Below, one piece after another: positions 23,101 to 38,100 of a stretch of 64,000 nt of DNA (position 1 is its first letter; each line of letters opens with the position of its first letter). Location: positions 545,307 to 609,306 of the forward strand of contig NW_004797437.1 of assembly GCF_000002075.1 (NCBI RefSeq), given 5' to 3'. The notes under the pieces are model-generated. The model saw only the letters and a program-made list of their open reading frames with translations, did not search any database and was not told the DNA's origin. The position numbers were made by a program, and so were the translations under genes. This stretch comes from Aplysia californica. Lineage: Eukaryota; Mollusca; Gastropoda; Aplysiida; Aplysiidae.

Positions 23101-26100
23101 GCAACTCGGACAGGAACCTTGGGGTAAGCCTTCCTCAAGTATGTCTCTTGACGAGTGAGCATTGCTTACCTTGGTTTCGATGTTTCGATCCACCAGGAAG
23201 AACTTGATCCACTTATATAGTTTGCAATAGATTCAGGAAAACAGAAAGTGTGAAGACAAACAGGAATCTAGGGTTCACCTGTCAGAAAATATGTGTGTGT
23301 GCCTGGAAGAAAGTCCCAGTTGTCGGCAAAGCTAATTTTGAGCAACGGAGTGAAAAGGCCCAAAAATTCAAACTGGTTAAAAATTTACTTTCATCAGAAA
23401 ACACACATTTAACCATTTCTCAACAGCAAATTGAAAGGATTTTATAATATTTGAAGGCTTACCTTTTTTTAATTAGTTATTTTTCTGGCATATTATAATT
23501 CATCAAAAATCATTAAAATGTGTTAGAAATTGGGTTTTTATCCAAACTTTGTTTTTTACATCCCATGTCACAAAATGTGGCATATCATTAAAACTATTCA
23601 AGATATTTTTTAAATTACAAAATTAGCTACAAAAATATGCCTTTATTTCAATATAAAAAATTTTCTACAACTGGGACCTTTCTGCAGTAGAGACGGGCGG
23701 GGAGCGCATTTTTCTTCCTAAACAAGCAGGCCAGGAAACTGACCTATTTCTCGCCGATCCCGGTCCCGGTCCCGAGAAGTGCTGGCCGACTCGTGACCAA
23801 ATTCTCTTCTCTCGCCGTTGAATGAGCAGCCCGCTGAGCGCGAGGGACGGCTGTGGTCAGGATCTAAACTAGGCTAGCCCTGTTGCGCAGGCAGTGAAGG
23901 AGGAAGGTAGGGAGAGGCTGCGCGCCTAAGCATTGATCAACTCTCCACTCGCCTCGCCTCGCCACCTTCTCCCCTCCCTTTCAGTTTCAGACATAGGATG
24001 GCACGGTGATGGGTGGCACTGTCTGTGTGTCAGTTCTCGCTGGCTGTGCTGATTTCTGTTGACGCCTCTCACTCTCGTTACTCGTTATGTCAAACTAACG
24101 AACGGTATCACTTCTCGGTACCGGCCAGTAGTTTAGTGGCCGGGCAGTGACGGGAACGGCCGTTCTCGCGAGAAACGGGTACTCGACTCGTCTCATGCCT
24201 GCTCCTATTCTCCAGGCACACACATATTTATATTATACCAGTGTGTGTTTCTGCCTCATTTACCATCAATCCCATATGGTCAGGAGTATAAGGACACAAA
24301 TCGGCACCATGCAAAACGGAACCAGGTCTTTCAAAAGGTAAGCAACTAAAACAAATCCGTTTTTTGAGGAAATTTGCCGTATCAGTTTATCATATGCATC
24401 GCAACTCCGCAATATATAGGAATGATTAGCGTAGTTTCACTTTGATCTGAATCACTTTCGCTAGAGAAAAACAGACACAAAAACTGTCATTTAGAGCGGG
24501 AAATATTAAAATAGACACACAGAAACAACAGAGGGATAGAAAAGAAGTAGGACCTACCAGTAGTGCCCTTCAACTACTCCCAATGACGGATAATGACAAA
24601 ATACAACAAAAGACTATCACAGGAGAAGGGACCAAAAAAGCCTGTAAATTGGTCTCGCAAGAAAAGGTTAATTTTCCAGGTCCCCCTTAATTCTTCACTT
24701 GAACTATTCTGCTGTCTTAAGGCAGAGCAATGTAACTGCACATTTTATAACTTAAAGAAAAAAGCAATTAACTCGATGCTAATACTGACATTGGCTTGCA
24801 TAGCTTTACTATTTAGAAAACTACGATTTCAAATGTAGATATATCATCCTGCCTTTGACACATTAAAGATTATTGGCAAAACTAGGGTTACAACCCAATA
24901 AAGCCAAATAAGTCACATTTGTCACACTTCCTTGGAACGGCAGTGTTCTAAGGCTGTAAACGTCTCCTTCTCTCACATAAGGAAACAGCAATCAAAGTTT
25001 GGAATTGAACTACCAATGTATGAACTTACCTGGAGTGTCCATAGTAATAACATTGTCCGAGGTATCAGTGTTGTCCCCAACAATGGGAATAGTGTCACCT
25101 TGCAGAGCACTTGGGATAATACTGTTGCTGTCAAGCACTGAGGATGTAGTAAACACAACAGAACGTTGAAAACTTGTCTTGAAAAACAAAAGTGATAACA
25201 GGACAACCCAAGCATCCAAGCACCCAAGCTCAGAAACAGGGCACAGGGCACAGCACAGTGGAAACCAGCAGTGTGTATTTGTTATACATGTAATAGAGTG
25301 GTCTCCAGCTCACAGAATGCACTTCGGGTACCAAGAAAAGAGTGCTCTTACGCAAATGTGCTAATGAGTGAAATTTAAAGTAGAATAATCAAGAGTATGG
25401 TATATATTCCGCTGAATTTCATTGATCCGAAACCGTCGTGCATCTGATCTCCTGCAGTGGGTTGCACCATTGAGCTGAACTAGTCCCAAGGAGTGAAGTT
25501 TTCCTACATCTACTAATTAATTACAGAGAACTGTTCTGTTATAATTATAGCATAGCCCTCTCACACACTCCACCCATTATGAAGCAGAGCACTGGTTTTC
25601 CTCATTATTTACGCATTTTTGCCTCACACCATAACCTTATTTCTTTTTCTCCCTGACAAAGCCGCAACTTCAAGAGATAAGGGAGAGCAGATCATGTTTG
25701 CTTCGCTTCCATCAGTTTCAAGTGAAATGAATTGATTTTTATGGCTGATCCTTCCTGACGTTAGCACAAGAACAATCATGCTTTTAGACAAAGTTGTCGA
25801 TTTGACAAGTGGTCTTACGAGAGATAATTATATGGGGAAAATTCAGTTCTGAACAGCTGCTGTGATTTAAGGCGGATCGTGTCTTTATCCAGCAAGTTAT
25901 TAGCCGGAAACCACTGTAATATTTGAATTGGCATGACATTGTTTATCATCTGATAAATTAAGAATTTTTGTTTGTATATATTTATGTATGCATTGTACAA
26001 CAAATTTTTAGTTCCTAAAGTGGGTCAATGTAGGTAGTATTTTAATTCATATTTAAAACATCATTTTATTTAAAGTCAACCGTTTGATCTTCAAAGCACA

Positions 26101-29100
26101 ACTATAGGTTAGAATCAAATAATCTCTTTTAAGTATAACAGTCATGATGTGATAAGAATACAAACAAAATAAGACTCAGAATAAGAGTAACAGGTTTCCT
26201 CATTGTTCTGCACATATGAAGGGATACTGTGACAAAGCAACTTTCATATAAAAATAATGAAACACCAAGCACAGGCTGATTGAATCATTCAATTCGTGAT
26301 CTGTACTCATCTGAAGTAAAAAAAAACAAAATTAATCATAACAGCACAAATTAATTAGTTACAGCAATTTTTGTGACCAAATACAGTCCAACGCCCATTG
26401 TCGAGGAGAAAAGTGGTCATCTTAGTCGAACAGTCCTCTCGAACAGTGTCATTTTAATAATGAACAAAAAATGCACAAGGAGAGAAAAAGGAAGTGGCCG
26501 TTTGTACAGTTGATTTTTCTCCAACAGGTGGCTGTTAGAGCAAATTTGAATGTATCGGAAAGCAGTGAAGGCTAAAGATCCAGCTAGTAATCCATGCGGG
26601 GGAAAAAAACGAAAGAGTGAATTTTGACAAGATAACCCATTTCATCACAAAACTTTAGGAACCCCAGTATTTCTCTGTACCTCCAGAGGTGTCAAGAGGC
26701 AGCGAGTCGGTGTCATTGGCCAGGGAGAGAGAGCTGGCGTCAGCAGCGTCCCCAGCCCCAGACGTGCTGGTCACAACTGCGGTGGCTGTCACCGTCCTCG
26801 TTGTGTCTTCCGCCGGCTTGATTGGAAGTGTCGGGCGGAAGTTTGGCAAGTTATGAAAGCCCTGAAGAAAGAGAAAAAGCCACTTTGGTGTTACTGGTTT
26901 AGACATGAATACCAGTGTAGGAATCTAACGGCTTTGATAAACAGCTAATATCTAACATTTGATCCTACTAAGTGTCAAAGGCAAGCTTTAATTTGACTAA
27001 TATGGAACTCTGTAATCTGAAAAAAAAGTTAATAACATCTCCTTTTCAGAGATCCATCTGTGATAGATGTCAAGTTTTATTCTTTAAAAAAGAAAAGCTA
27101 AAATAAATTAACCTGTGTGCATCATGTATATAAATTCTATTTTGGTTTAGGGTAGTCATATGACTAACGGGGATGCTCTTCCTGCTGAGGGAGGGAGGAA
27201 GGAACCCCCCCCCCCCCTTCCCAAGTTATCACACACCATTGTGTCATATGCTGGTGGAGGAGCAACAATAGGAAGAATGTCACTTCAAGACAGAAAGGGT
27301 ACCAAATCCACACCCAGGACATACATTTTTTTTTAAATTATCATAAATGGATTATGAAGTTTTTTCTTTTTTTTTAACACAAAGGCCAGAAAAATCAAAA
27401 TGACAAGTGACTCCCACACCACCTGCAGTTTTCCATTTTTTGACCGAAAGGTCAACAATAAACATGATAAACAACCCAAAGCTGCATTGTGAGCCAGGCT
27501 ATCTGTACCTGTACCGGTGTCATCAGGAGAGTGGTCTGACCATTGGCCGACGGAATCATCACAGCTGGGATGGAGGTAGACGATGGAGGTTGACCAGGGG
27601 GTGGGTAGCGGCGGGGTCGGCCTCGCCCTCGTTTCACAGCTACAGGGGGGGGACAAAAACGTGGAAGAATTGCAAGAAACAACAAAAACTTCCTTTGTCT
27701 TTTCTTTATAAGTAGGTGTTTTTTACACCCCTATTAACACAATTTAGATCATTTAGGAGGCGGGCTTCCAACCCTGCCTGTCCGGGCCAACCTGGTCTGA
27801 GTCTGAGAGAGAAACAACATACTAGTAGAAAGACCGAGATACTCGATAAAATTTCTCCCCACTTGGATCTCCTGCGTGTAACAGCCAAGCGCCTAACCAC
27901 TACACCACAAATGGTGGGAAAATCCCTCTGTGTGCGTTCAAGTACTCGATCTTGTTAGGGTGCAAGCATTGACTCCTGTCTCTATGTGTGCGAAAATATA
28001 TCTGCACATACGATATGAGTGTGGACATTTAGGTATAAGAACAAAGAAGCCTAAACCATAAGAGTTCAAAATTTTTACTCAAAATGAACCTCTCCCCAAA
28101 CATTTCTAAATCATTGACCATCTTAAACAGCTTTTACAAATAAAAGGCTACGAAATGAGAACACATTTATTGTCGGTGTCTAATTGAACTCTTTTTTAGT
28201 TTTAGTAGAGGTTTTACAGCGCTCGCAACTGCATAAATTCTTTCGCTAGGAAGAGTCTTATGTTAGATGTGCTCTATATGCCGCTCTGCTTAGTGCTCCA
28301 AAATTTTTTTAATAACGTAAGAACGAGAAGGAAAAAAACTACGAAGTGAATGAGTTAAGCTGAAAGTAGTCTTTCAATGACTTCTTCTAAGCCTATATTC
28401 ATCTTTAGCAATGATGAAGCCCACAATAAGACGGATCCCAGTTTTGAACTTCTTGGAGTAGTTGAGTAGTCAGAAGTGCCAGTCTCATAAGTTACTGACA
28501 TAACAGGCAGGCTTGCAATAACTACAGCAGGGGTAATGACAAGAATATACGAAAACAACAATGGAAAATTTTGCCTTAATAAACGCAAGTGCACTTCTTC
28601 CAAAGTTTACTCTCAAAGCCTGAATACCTCAATAACAACCACAGTGATCACAGACCCATTCAAAAAGAGAGTAAAATAGAAATATCATTACAGTAAAGCG
28701 TATCTTGAACTTTAAAATTTGACTTTCTTTCAACCTGAAAATGCGACTGGTTGTTTCTCCATTGAGGTCTTTCTATACATACGTGGAGGAGCAGCTGCTG
28801 GAGCTGCCGTCAAAATCATGGTGGGCGGTTCTGCCTCCCTCTGAGCTGTTTTCTTTTTCTTAAAGTCTGGCAGGTTGAGGGTGATGTCTGGGTCTTTATC
28901 TTGGTTATCTGTGAAAGGTTCCTCCTCATCTGAGTCTTCAAGCTCTTCGTACTCTGAGGAAATACATTCATCATATTCATAATGTTACCATGCTCCGATA
29001 TAAATACAGTGGAGTCAGCTGAAACCAAAATCTGTGGGACTGTTAAGTTTTCCTCAGTTTAGCTGGGTTTTCGGTTCAGAGACATTGCTCAAATAGAAGT

Positions 29101-32100
29101 AAAAATTTGAGGGGTTTTGGAGTTTGTTTGGTTGGGGTTTTTTTTGGGGGGGGGGTTGTTTACTGCTGTTTTCGGATTAACCGAGTGCGGTTTAAGGGGA
29201 TTCCACAGAATGTCAATTGATTTCACAAACACAAAACTGAGATCAAACCCGTCAGGAAATCTGAGTTAAGTTCATACTGCTTAAAAATAACACAGGTACT
29301 AAAACTATTTCTTATTGTAATGTGCAAAATGATTTTTTAGATCCACAGGGATGGAAACTGATCAGTCCAAAATTTACTGATCTTTTCGCTTGCTATACAG
29401 ATTTGGAAAAATACACTTATTCGATTGTACACATAGTAGAATAAATCACCTTATGGAAAATAATAATTTCACTTTACTGCTAGTCGACCAAGCGTTTATG
29501 GAGGCCACTTACGGACGTCACTCACCACTTACGGAAAATGACTGAGCAAATCAAAATTACTGATTTCAGTAAATTTACGGAAAATTTCCATCCCTTAATA
29601 CCTATTCCAGATGGCAGAAATATTAGCATTTTTTAAGAAAAAAAGAATATGAGCAACTATAAGTAGGTAGCGTAAACACGGCCTCGCGGGCACTCACGGC
29701 CTTCCGACCTCGTGGTATCAGGGAAAACGGGGTAATTCCGATCGGTTTCTTTGCTCTTTCGTTATAAAACACCAAATGCCGTACACTTTGTAAAAGTTCA
29801 GCTTTTCCTCGTTACAACGGTGTAAGTTGTTTACATGTCCGATAATTAGGAGCTGGAGAATCGCCAACGAAAGCGAAGCCCCTCGCGGTCGGAATGCGAG
29901 GTCGGCCGGTTCAAAAATTGACAAGTGTGCATTCAAATGCTTCACGGAACGAGGGATGATTTAATACCGTCTTTTCATAGGCGGAGAACTGTAGAACTTT
30001 AAACGCGCTTTTCCGTGGTATATATTTGGCCTTTGGCTTTTAAATAGAAAGCTTTTAAAAATACTGTCCACATGTTTAAAGATCACTTTTTACACAAAAT
30101 ATGTAAAATACCGGCTTTAAAATAGTACCAATTAAAAGATCAGTTCATTTCCTATTAGAATAAAGTAATCAGCTTGGAATTATTTTTCATCAATCCTTCC
30201 GAGAGACTCGGAAAGCATGTGACCGCGCACGCAGGGTACACTACAGTATAGAGCCGACTCGCTCGCCGCGGGGGCCGGTGTGGCGCCGGCCGGGTCAACG
30301 CTCGGTGTTTTTGTCGAAATAACGACAGATCATCGTGTTTGAGGCGATAGAATACTGATTTGTAATGATCTCACAGTCTTGAAAAACATTAGGCTCCATA
30401 TATTTGTTATAGTGATTGTACTCTGTTAATGTGGAAATGTTTAGTGCACTTGGTACTCTTTTATTGTCTGTCAAACATGGGATTGCAGCCAGTGACTGAC
30501 TTTAACAAATTTGATCAAATTTTAAACAACTACCATTTTCTTAAAAATTGACTGAGAGGTTAAAGAATGGTACCAAAATGCTCAGTGGATATATAGGCCT
30601 TTCAAATGGAACAGATAAATTTGGCATACAGCTACTTTGAAAATTTAGTTTCTGTTACCTACTGTAAGGGAAAAAATAATTGAAAAGACATGAGATAGGA
30701 CAGCCTATCACAAAATTTTAGAAAATGTGAACTGGATTGCTGTAGGGAAAATCTGACCCAAGAGTTATCATCCCACAGAACAACTGGCACTAGCATGTAC
30801 AGTGTATCTTCCTGATACAATCAGGGTATCTCCACCCTCAAGGCAATCACGTGCAATTTTTCAAGGTCACGTAATTCTCCATAAAAGTCAATTTCTTCAT
30901 TTTATTATTTTTTTATGAGGACTAGCAGTGCATTTTGTCTGGCAACTTATCATGATAGACAAGTTTTCCTTCAATTTTACACTGCCCCACATCCTCAGTT
31001 AAATCTCATAGACACCACACCAACCTTCCAATAGCTTTGCTTTGCGTCTTTTCCTTCCACTTCGTCTCACCCCATCTGTCCCTGAAATGAAAATATTTTC
31101 CAATGCGTACAGAGGACATACATAAAATCTATCAACATAACATTCTTTTAGAACAATCCTATCCAACATCAAGCCAAAAATGTTGAAATCAAAGGTATAT
31201 ATACAACTTCTTTTTACATTAAGAAGTAAATAACCTTTCCAAGCTGAGCCCACAAAGAAATTATTGAAAACAAAAATGTTTTTTGCAAAATGCACATTAC
31301 CCTGCCTGAACTGTGTACTGATATTTTGAACAAAAGAATTTCCTATTTTTCTTTGGAGGCACATAAGATTTTACAACAAAATTTGGAAGATTTTTATATC
31401 ATAACATTTGGACAAACCAGCAAGTAAAATGTACACCATCACAAACAAAATTGTCTGAATGATTTTACGGTATTATGCGTACAGACACTCACCAGTATCT
31501 CAGCCAATTAAATGGTAATTGTAATGGTATAATGTCCCTCTCAAAATTATCACAAAGTTATCAGAGAATGGATAGGGCACCTAAAAAGCTACCAAGACAA
31601 CCCAAATTTAAGAATTCCCCATCAAAGATTTGAAGCAGGACCATCCATATCACAGTCCTTCATAATACCAGCTGGAATTACAGCACGCTTTCATTCAAAT
31701 ATCACTTATACACTGAGCCCAACGGCAAAGAGTGAAAATAACTTGAACATGTTCAAAGGTGCTGATTAAGCCTTCACCTGTATTCGACAGCTCCAGGAGA
31801 GTTTCAGCAGCAGAGTTCTGCTCGGAGCCTGACTGCTGCAGTTTTTCCATCTGAGCCTGTTGCTGTTGCCGTTTCTTCTCCATCAGTTTTTGTTTTTCCT
31901 CCTCACTGAGTCGAGGACGACCACGCCTTTTAGTACCTAAGGAACAAAAACACAAAACAACTCTTCTAAAAGAGAATGTTCGTGGGACAGGACAGAGAAT
32001 TTGTCTTTAAACACAGGTTTCATCTTAGACTATTACTTTTTTTTAAATCCACCTTTGCAGCAAAGAGATTTCAAATTTTGTTATTTACAGAATATACAGC

Positions 32101-35100
32101 TACCAAAAATGTTGACAAAAAACTAGATTAGACTGGTAAGATTTGAATTGCTAAAATAAAGACTGGCTCTGACAGTAAGAGACAATAAACCATCAGCTCC
32201 ATGGGGGGTACATTGTCCCATGTGAAATACAATAGAGGTACCTGTACACTACAATGCAAAGTACAAGTGAGTTTATCCTATACCGGACAATGTGAGCTAC
32301 AGTGTCACATTTAACACTTTCCACCCACCAAGCGAAATACTTTTGTCCTCCCATACCAGAAGGCAGATGGGATACGACAGTGCTACACCTTTACCTTTAC
32401 AAAAATACCCCAATCATTATGAAATTTTCAGCACCTTGAGGAAACTGAATGTGATGATCACATGTTCATTTAAAAAAAGGAATTAGAATTGGAACTGAAA
32501 ACATTAGATCTAGCACATTCATCACCCGAATTCTCATCATGGCATCTGTTTACAGCAGCACTCATGCCAGGATACCCGACTTTTTCCAAAAAATATTGAC
32601 TCCAATAGTTCAAAACAAAACGATTTTCATTCTCAAAGGCCACACTAACCAATCAAAAAGGAAATCATAACTTAAACAAGTGCGCATGTCTAGAAGGAGA
32701 TCATTCCTACAACCTTCATGCTGCTATATCACACTGTCACCAATCCACGTCCCATGAGTAAAAGGAGTTTTCGTACTTGAGCAGATTGTGGCTTTTGGAG
32801 AGCTTGAAGGACAGATTTGGCATCTGTGAGGATGACGGTGTTGGCTTTAGAGTTTTGGTGATTCAAGAGAATGGCGGCTGGTGTTTCAAGAGCTGACGTT
32901 TCAGCTTTATAGTCGGAAGATAGAGATCCTGTGGGGATGGAATGGCTCTCTGTTGACCCTTCTATCCACTCTATGTAGATACCTCCACCGCCAATTTTGA
33001 CTGCATCAGTAGCTGATCCATCTGTGTAAACTCGATTCCACCGGTTGCTTGGGAAGCTTCTGTCCAGGTAGTCGAGTGTAAGTGACTTGAGTATCAGAGG
33101 GGGGACTTCAGATTTGGTGCCATGCTCTTCAAGTTTCTCTCGAATTTGAGGGGGGCGATTAGTCGGAAGGAGACGGACTTGACAAGGGGTTAGAGATTCT
33201 TCAAGAGAGATTTCGCGTCCGGAGCTAGAGTGTCTGGCCATATGGAGGTAGCTTGTTCTTTTTAAACGTTTGCTCAGGCTTTCATTGGGAGGGTGGGCAT
33301 TCTTTTGACCTTTTCCTGATGAACGATCGCTTTCAGAACATGTCTGTCATACAGGGGTTCTAGCCCAGTTAGTGTCTCCATGACATGAATAGGCGTAGAT
33401 CTCATTGCTCCCGTGATGATCTGTAGATTTTGATTCTGGATTCTTGTTACTTTGTGGAAGTTGCTGTCCGATGCTGTTCCCCACGCTGCGATACCATATT
33501 CCAGGGCTGTGTGGATATATCCAACATAGACACCATGTAAGATGGTGTGGTTTGCTCCCCAATCTGACCCTGCCAACTTTCTAAGCAGTGCTGTTCTTCT
33601 GTTACCTTTACTTCTGCACCTCTCTGTTTGGGCTTGCCACGTTAGTCTTGGATCAAACGTCACACCCAAATAGGTGGGATTTGTCTTGTGTTGTAGAGTG
33701 CTTCCATCAAGTTGCAAGTATACCTTTCGGGGTTTTGGTGAGAGGCTGAATGTTGTGTACGTGGTCTCGTTCTTATTGATCTTCTGTCCCTACTCCTCTG
33801 TCCACTTCATCATGGTGTTCAGTGTGTTTTGGAGTCATACCTGGGCTGTTCCCACTGATTCTGCCGAGCATAAAAAAGCGATGTCATCAGCGTACTCCGC
33901 TGCTGTCACTTTCTTGGTGATGGTGGTTGAGATGTCGTTGAGGAAAATCAGGAACAGGGTCGCTGATAAAACTCCCCCTTGTGGGACTCCATTACTGATT
34001 GTCTCCATTTTGCTTCTTTTTTCCTTGCAGTTTCACACAGGCTCTTCTTTGAGATAGGAATTGCCAGATTTATTTCAGCATGATGTGAGAGATGTTAAGA
34101 TTTTGTAATTTCAGTATGAGCCCTTCTGTCCTGACTTCATCAAACGCCTTCTCCAGGTCGATCCAGACAGCTACAGTGTGTTCTTTCCTCTACCATCTGA
34201 GCTATATATGCAATCTGGTCTTCGGTTGATCGATGTTTCCTAAACCCAGATCTGATAGAATATGTTTTTTTTCTAGGAACCAGCCCAGTCTGTAGTTGAG
34301 GATCCTCTCTTGAAGCTTGCACAGACAGCTGGTGAGGCTGATTGGGCGGTAGCTTTCTGCACTGTTCTTGGGTTTTCGTCTTTGAGGAGGGGTATCTGTA
34401 TAGCAGTTCTCCAAGCTTTTGGAATTTTCCCGTTCTTCCAGCTGCTGTTGAATATTTGGAGAGTTTTCTTCTTAGCAGTGTTTCCTATGTGTATAAGCAT
34501 GTTCATTGCTTAATTTATTTGGGCCAGGGGCTTGTCTTTGTTTAAGATGGAGAAGGGCTCTATCCAGTTCTGTCATTAAAAGTGGTTTGGTCATAACATC
34601 ATCCTTAGGTTCTTGTGGGGATACAAAAGCATGTATTTTTCTCTGTACTACTTCTACTCTGTCTGGAGATAACACTGTCCCATGTAAGGTACGGTAACAC
34701 TGTCCCATGCCGGGTACAGTAACACTGTGCAATGTGAGATACACTTAGACTTATCTACCTATGGTACAAGATGTGAACTACACTGTCCCATGCCGGGTAC
34801 AGTAACACTGTCACATGTGAGGCACACTGACCCACATAAGGTGTATCTGAGGTACACTATTCTTCCCCTGCTCACCTGGGGCAGGCTTGAGGGGATATGC
34901 ACACACTTGCTGGGTGTCCTGGTTGAAGGCCAGCACACATTTCTTGCCTTTCACAGTGATGACCGTCTGCTCCGAGAGGGGGATGGGGTTGGTCAGATCA
35001 GGCTCCTTCTCCACAACCAGCTCCTTCTTCACACTACTCCTTTTCTCTTCCTGTTACAGAACGTGGTAAGAAGTGTAAATTAGAACAAGAAGACAGAGCC

Positions 35101-38100
35101 CAGTCAGAGATGAAGTGAGAAGAAGGGAAGCTACTGGTGAAGGATTGGCCGTTCTCTCAGGAAGCCAGGAAGATGCATAACAAAGAAAGTGTTGGATAGG
35201 GAGCCACAGGGTAAGAGATCTAGGGAAAGATGGCTTGAATCTAGAGAAGAGTCACAGAGAATGATGTACAGGAAAGTGGGAAGACATAGAATAATACCAA
35301 GAGGCTAGCCCGCGATAGGGAAAGGCAGGAAGCATTATTTTGTTCTTCACCTATACCCTGAAGCAGGGTGAAAAGGGCAGTGATGATGATGAAGAGAATG
35401 TGTGATGTGATCAACAAGACGACAGACCTTTGCAACAAGAAGGTCCTTATAACTGAGGTACTAAAGGATTGAGCAGCAAAAAAAATAAATTTTGCTGGAA
35501 AACTGTAGCCTAAAAGGACATATTGAGGCAAATGCACAGTCCATGTAACTATTAATGTGAATATTTACGTTTTTTTAAATCACTCTTTACCAGTAAAAAC
35601 ATTCTACAAAATCTAGAACCTAAATAAACACAGAAAGAACAACCTCTAAGAAGGACATGTAGTCAGAGAAGATACATACCAACTTCATTCGATTCTCTTT
35701 TAAAAAGGAACACACATTAGAACATTACAAAAAAATGCCAAAGACCTGAAAGTAATCTGACTAATCAAGTGCTGAGAGAGGACTAAGTTGTTTTATAGTT
35801 TGGTTTTTTACTTTTGGTTGGCTTTCATTTTAATGCCCAACCACACACAAAAAGGTCATTTCTAAGGTTGCACACTAGGTCCAGTGATTACAACAAAAAA
35901 AGAAGGGAGGGTAACAGGCAGAGATAAAATTCAAAAGTAAATAGCCCACATGTATAAACACAAATGCCAATTACAAGTAAGTCTTTTTTTTTTGTTCCTA
36001 CCAATCCACAAAAGGGGGAGAGGCTTTTAACTAGTCACTCACTGGTTTCATTAAAGTCTGCTCCATATCAGAATTTACAACAACCGTTGCTCCATTACTA
36101 TTGTCATCTTCATCTTCTCTCTCCTCAACCATCTCTCTGACTTTGTCTTCAGATACATCTTCCAAACTGTGAGCAGTTTCATGAATGACTGGATTAGATA
36201 CTGTTAGCGTAACACTTTCATCCTCAGGGTTTTCAAGCACAGGCTTCATTTCTTCGTGTCCGTCAGGTTCCAGTTTCAAGTCAGAGTCACCCTGCCTCGA
36301 GTCCAGGTGTGCAAGAGCCTCTGCAGCACTGAAGCTTCCATCGCCACCAGTCAGGGAATGAGACAACTCTCCTTGAAGAGCCTGCAGCATTTCTATTGGC
36401 AAAGCCTGGCCTTCAACACTGCCATCCTCTCGTTCCACCTGCCACAGACAAAAATACATTCTCTAAAACATGTAACAATCAAAAATAAATCTCACTATAG
36501 ATAATAATAATAATAAATAGCATTTGTATAGCACATTATCCCCGCTCAATAGCAAGCTCTACGTGCATGACACAATAATCTTACCCCAGCAGACCGTGTA
36601 ACACTCAGAAACATTCTCAGCTCTCTGGGAAGTATACAGTGCAAGCAGCCAATTAAGTGCTCAAACACTGTAGGTAAAACTATTTTCGTAGAAAAGAAAG
36701 GAGGAATTTCAGAATCATACTTTGTACCATGAGCACATTCTGTATAAAATCTACAGCAATAGAAATTTAGGGTACAAACACAGGCTTCAAATATGCCCTT
36801 GGTTCCAATCATATCTACATCTCCATAAACTGATCACTTCTTTTATTCAACCAACATGACTAACAAGTGGGTACACTAAATATTGAAAAATATAACCAAT
36901 AACCACTGACATGTCTTAAATGTCTATGTATAATTAATTAAATAATCTCCATTATCATCTTGCTTTTTTCACTTGCCCTTATGTTCTCTCCACAATACCT
37001 TACAAACAGCACTGATTATTCATTTATCGTAACAAAACGAACAGAGGACTCACAAAACAAACTTTCTTACAACTACAAGCAGTGATCAATTATGTTTTAC
37101 AACAAAACATGTGGCCAAAGCAGCCGCCAGTCTCACCTGCATGACAGAATTATCAATAATCTGGAAACTTCCATCTGCCAGTTGCACAGCCTGAGTGATG
37201 CCCTGTTGGCGCAGCAGGAACTGCGTGGCTTCATCCAGATTGAGCGTGATAGTGTTTCCCACATGCGGCAACGCTCCCTCGCTGTCCTCCAAGCTCCCCA
37301 CCTCTGGGTTGGTGGCCACCACCATGAACTCTCCACCTTCTCCTTCCATAAGGGTGAACCCTTGAGCTGACCCAGCATCTCCCTTGAGAACTGTAGCACT
37401 GTCCCCAGCTATGGAGGTTATGACATTCACACCTGAAGGCAACAAAAGAGTAAAACAATGTAGAAATTCCAATACATTGGATAAACGAGAATAAATTCCC
37501 ATTTTTCAAAATTCAATTATGTGAACAAACTTGTAACAAATTTATTTTCCATAAAGTGGAGTAAATACCACCAAGAAGCTCTCCAACATCATCCCATTCT
37601 TGGGTCAGCCCCTCCACACAATTCTTTAAAAATAAACCTTTAAAACTCATAGCCGTACACATTAAATTTAGGAAGGTGACCCGTTTACCCCAGGAGACCA
37701 AGACATATATTTGTGTGAACCTACCATCAAATCACAAATTTCATTCTGCACACTACATGAGTATTGTTGACTTGTGATTTTCTGCAATTTACAGTCCACC
37801 AAACCCACACACAAGTCTACTGGAAACAGATCTTGGCCAATACCTCTAAATAAACACATCCTTGAAAGAAATCCTAAGGAAACATTCCAGAAAATCAAAG
37901 CTCTTTGATTTCCTTAAATTTCTTTAATCTATGAATCTCTTTTAAAATTTACCACCTTCAGGTGCACATCATTAGTTCTCATATCTCAGAGAGACTTTTC
38001 ATACAGTGCCTACCTGTGGTAGTAGAGGATGTTATATCCTCCAGGGAAAAAACTGACGATGGAACACTTGTGACAAGGCTTTGCATTGCTTGCGCTCCAT

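Noticed and set aside
31085-31364. Extension of the exon 6 frame upstream
   Set aside because: The frame runs through the acceptor into AT-rich intron; only 31025-31081 fits the flanking phases.
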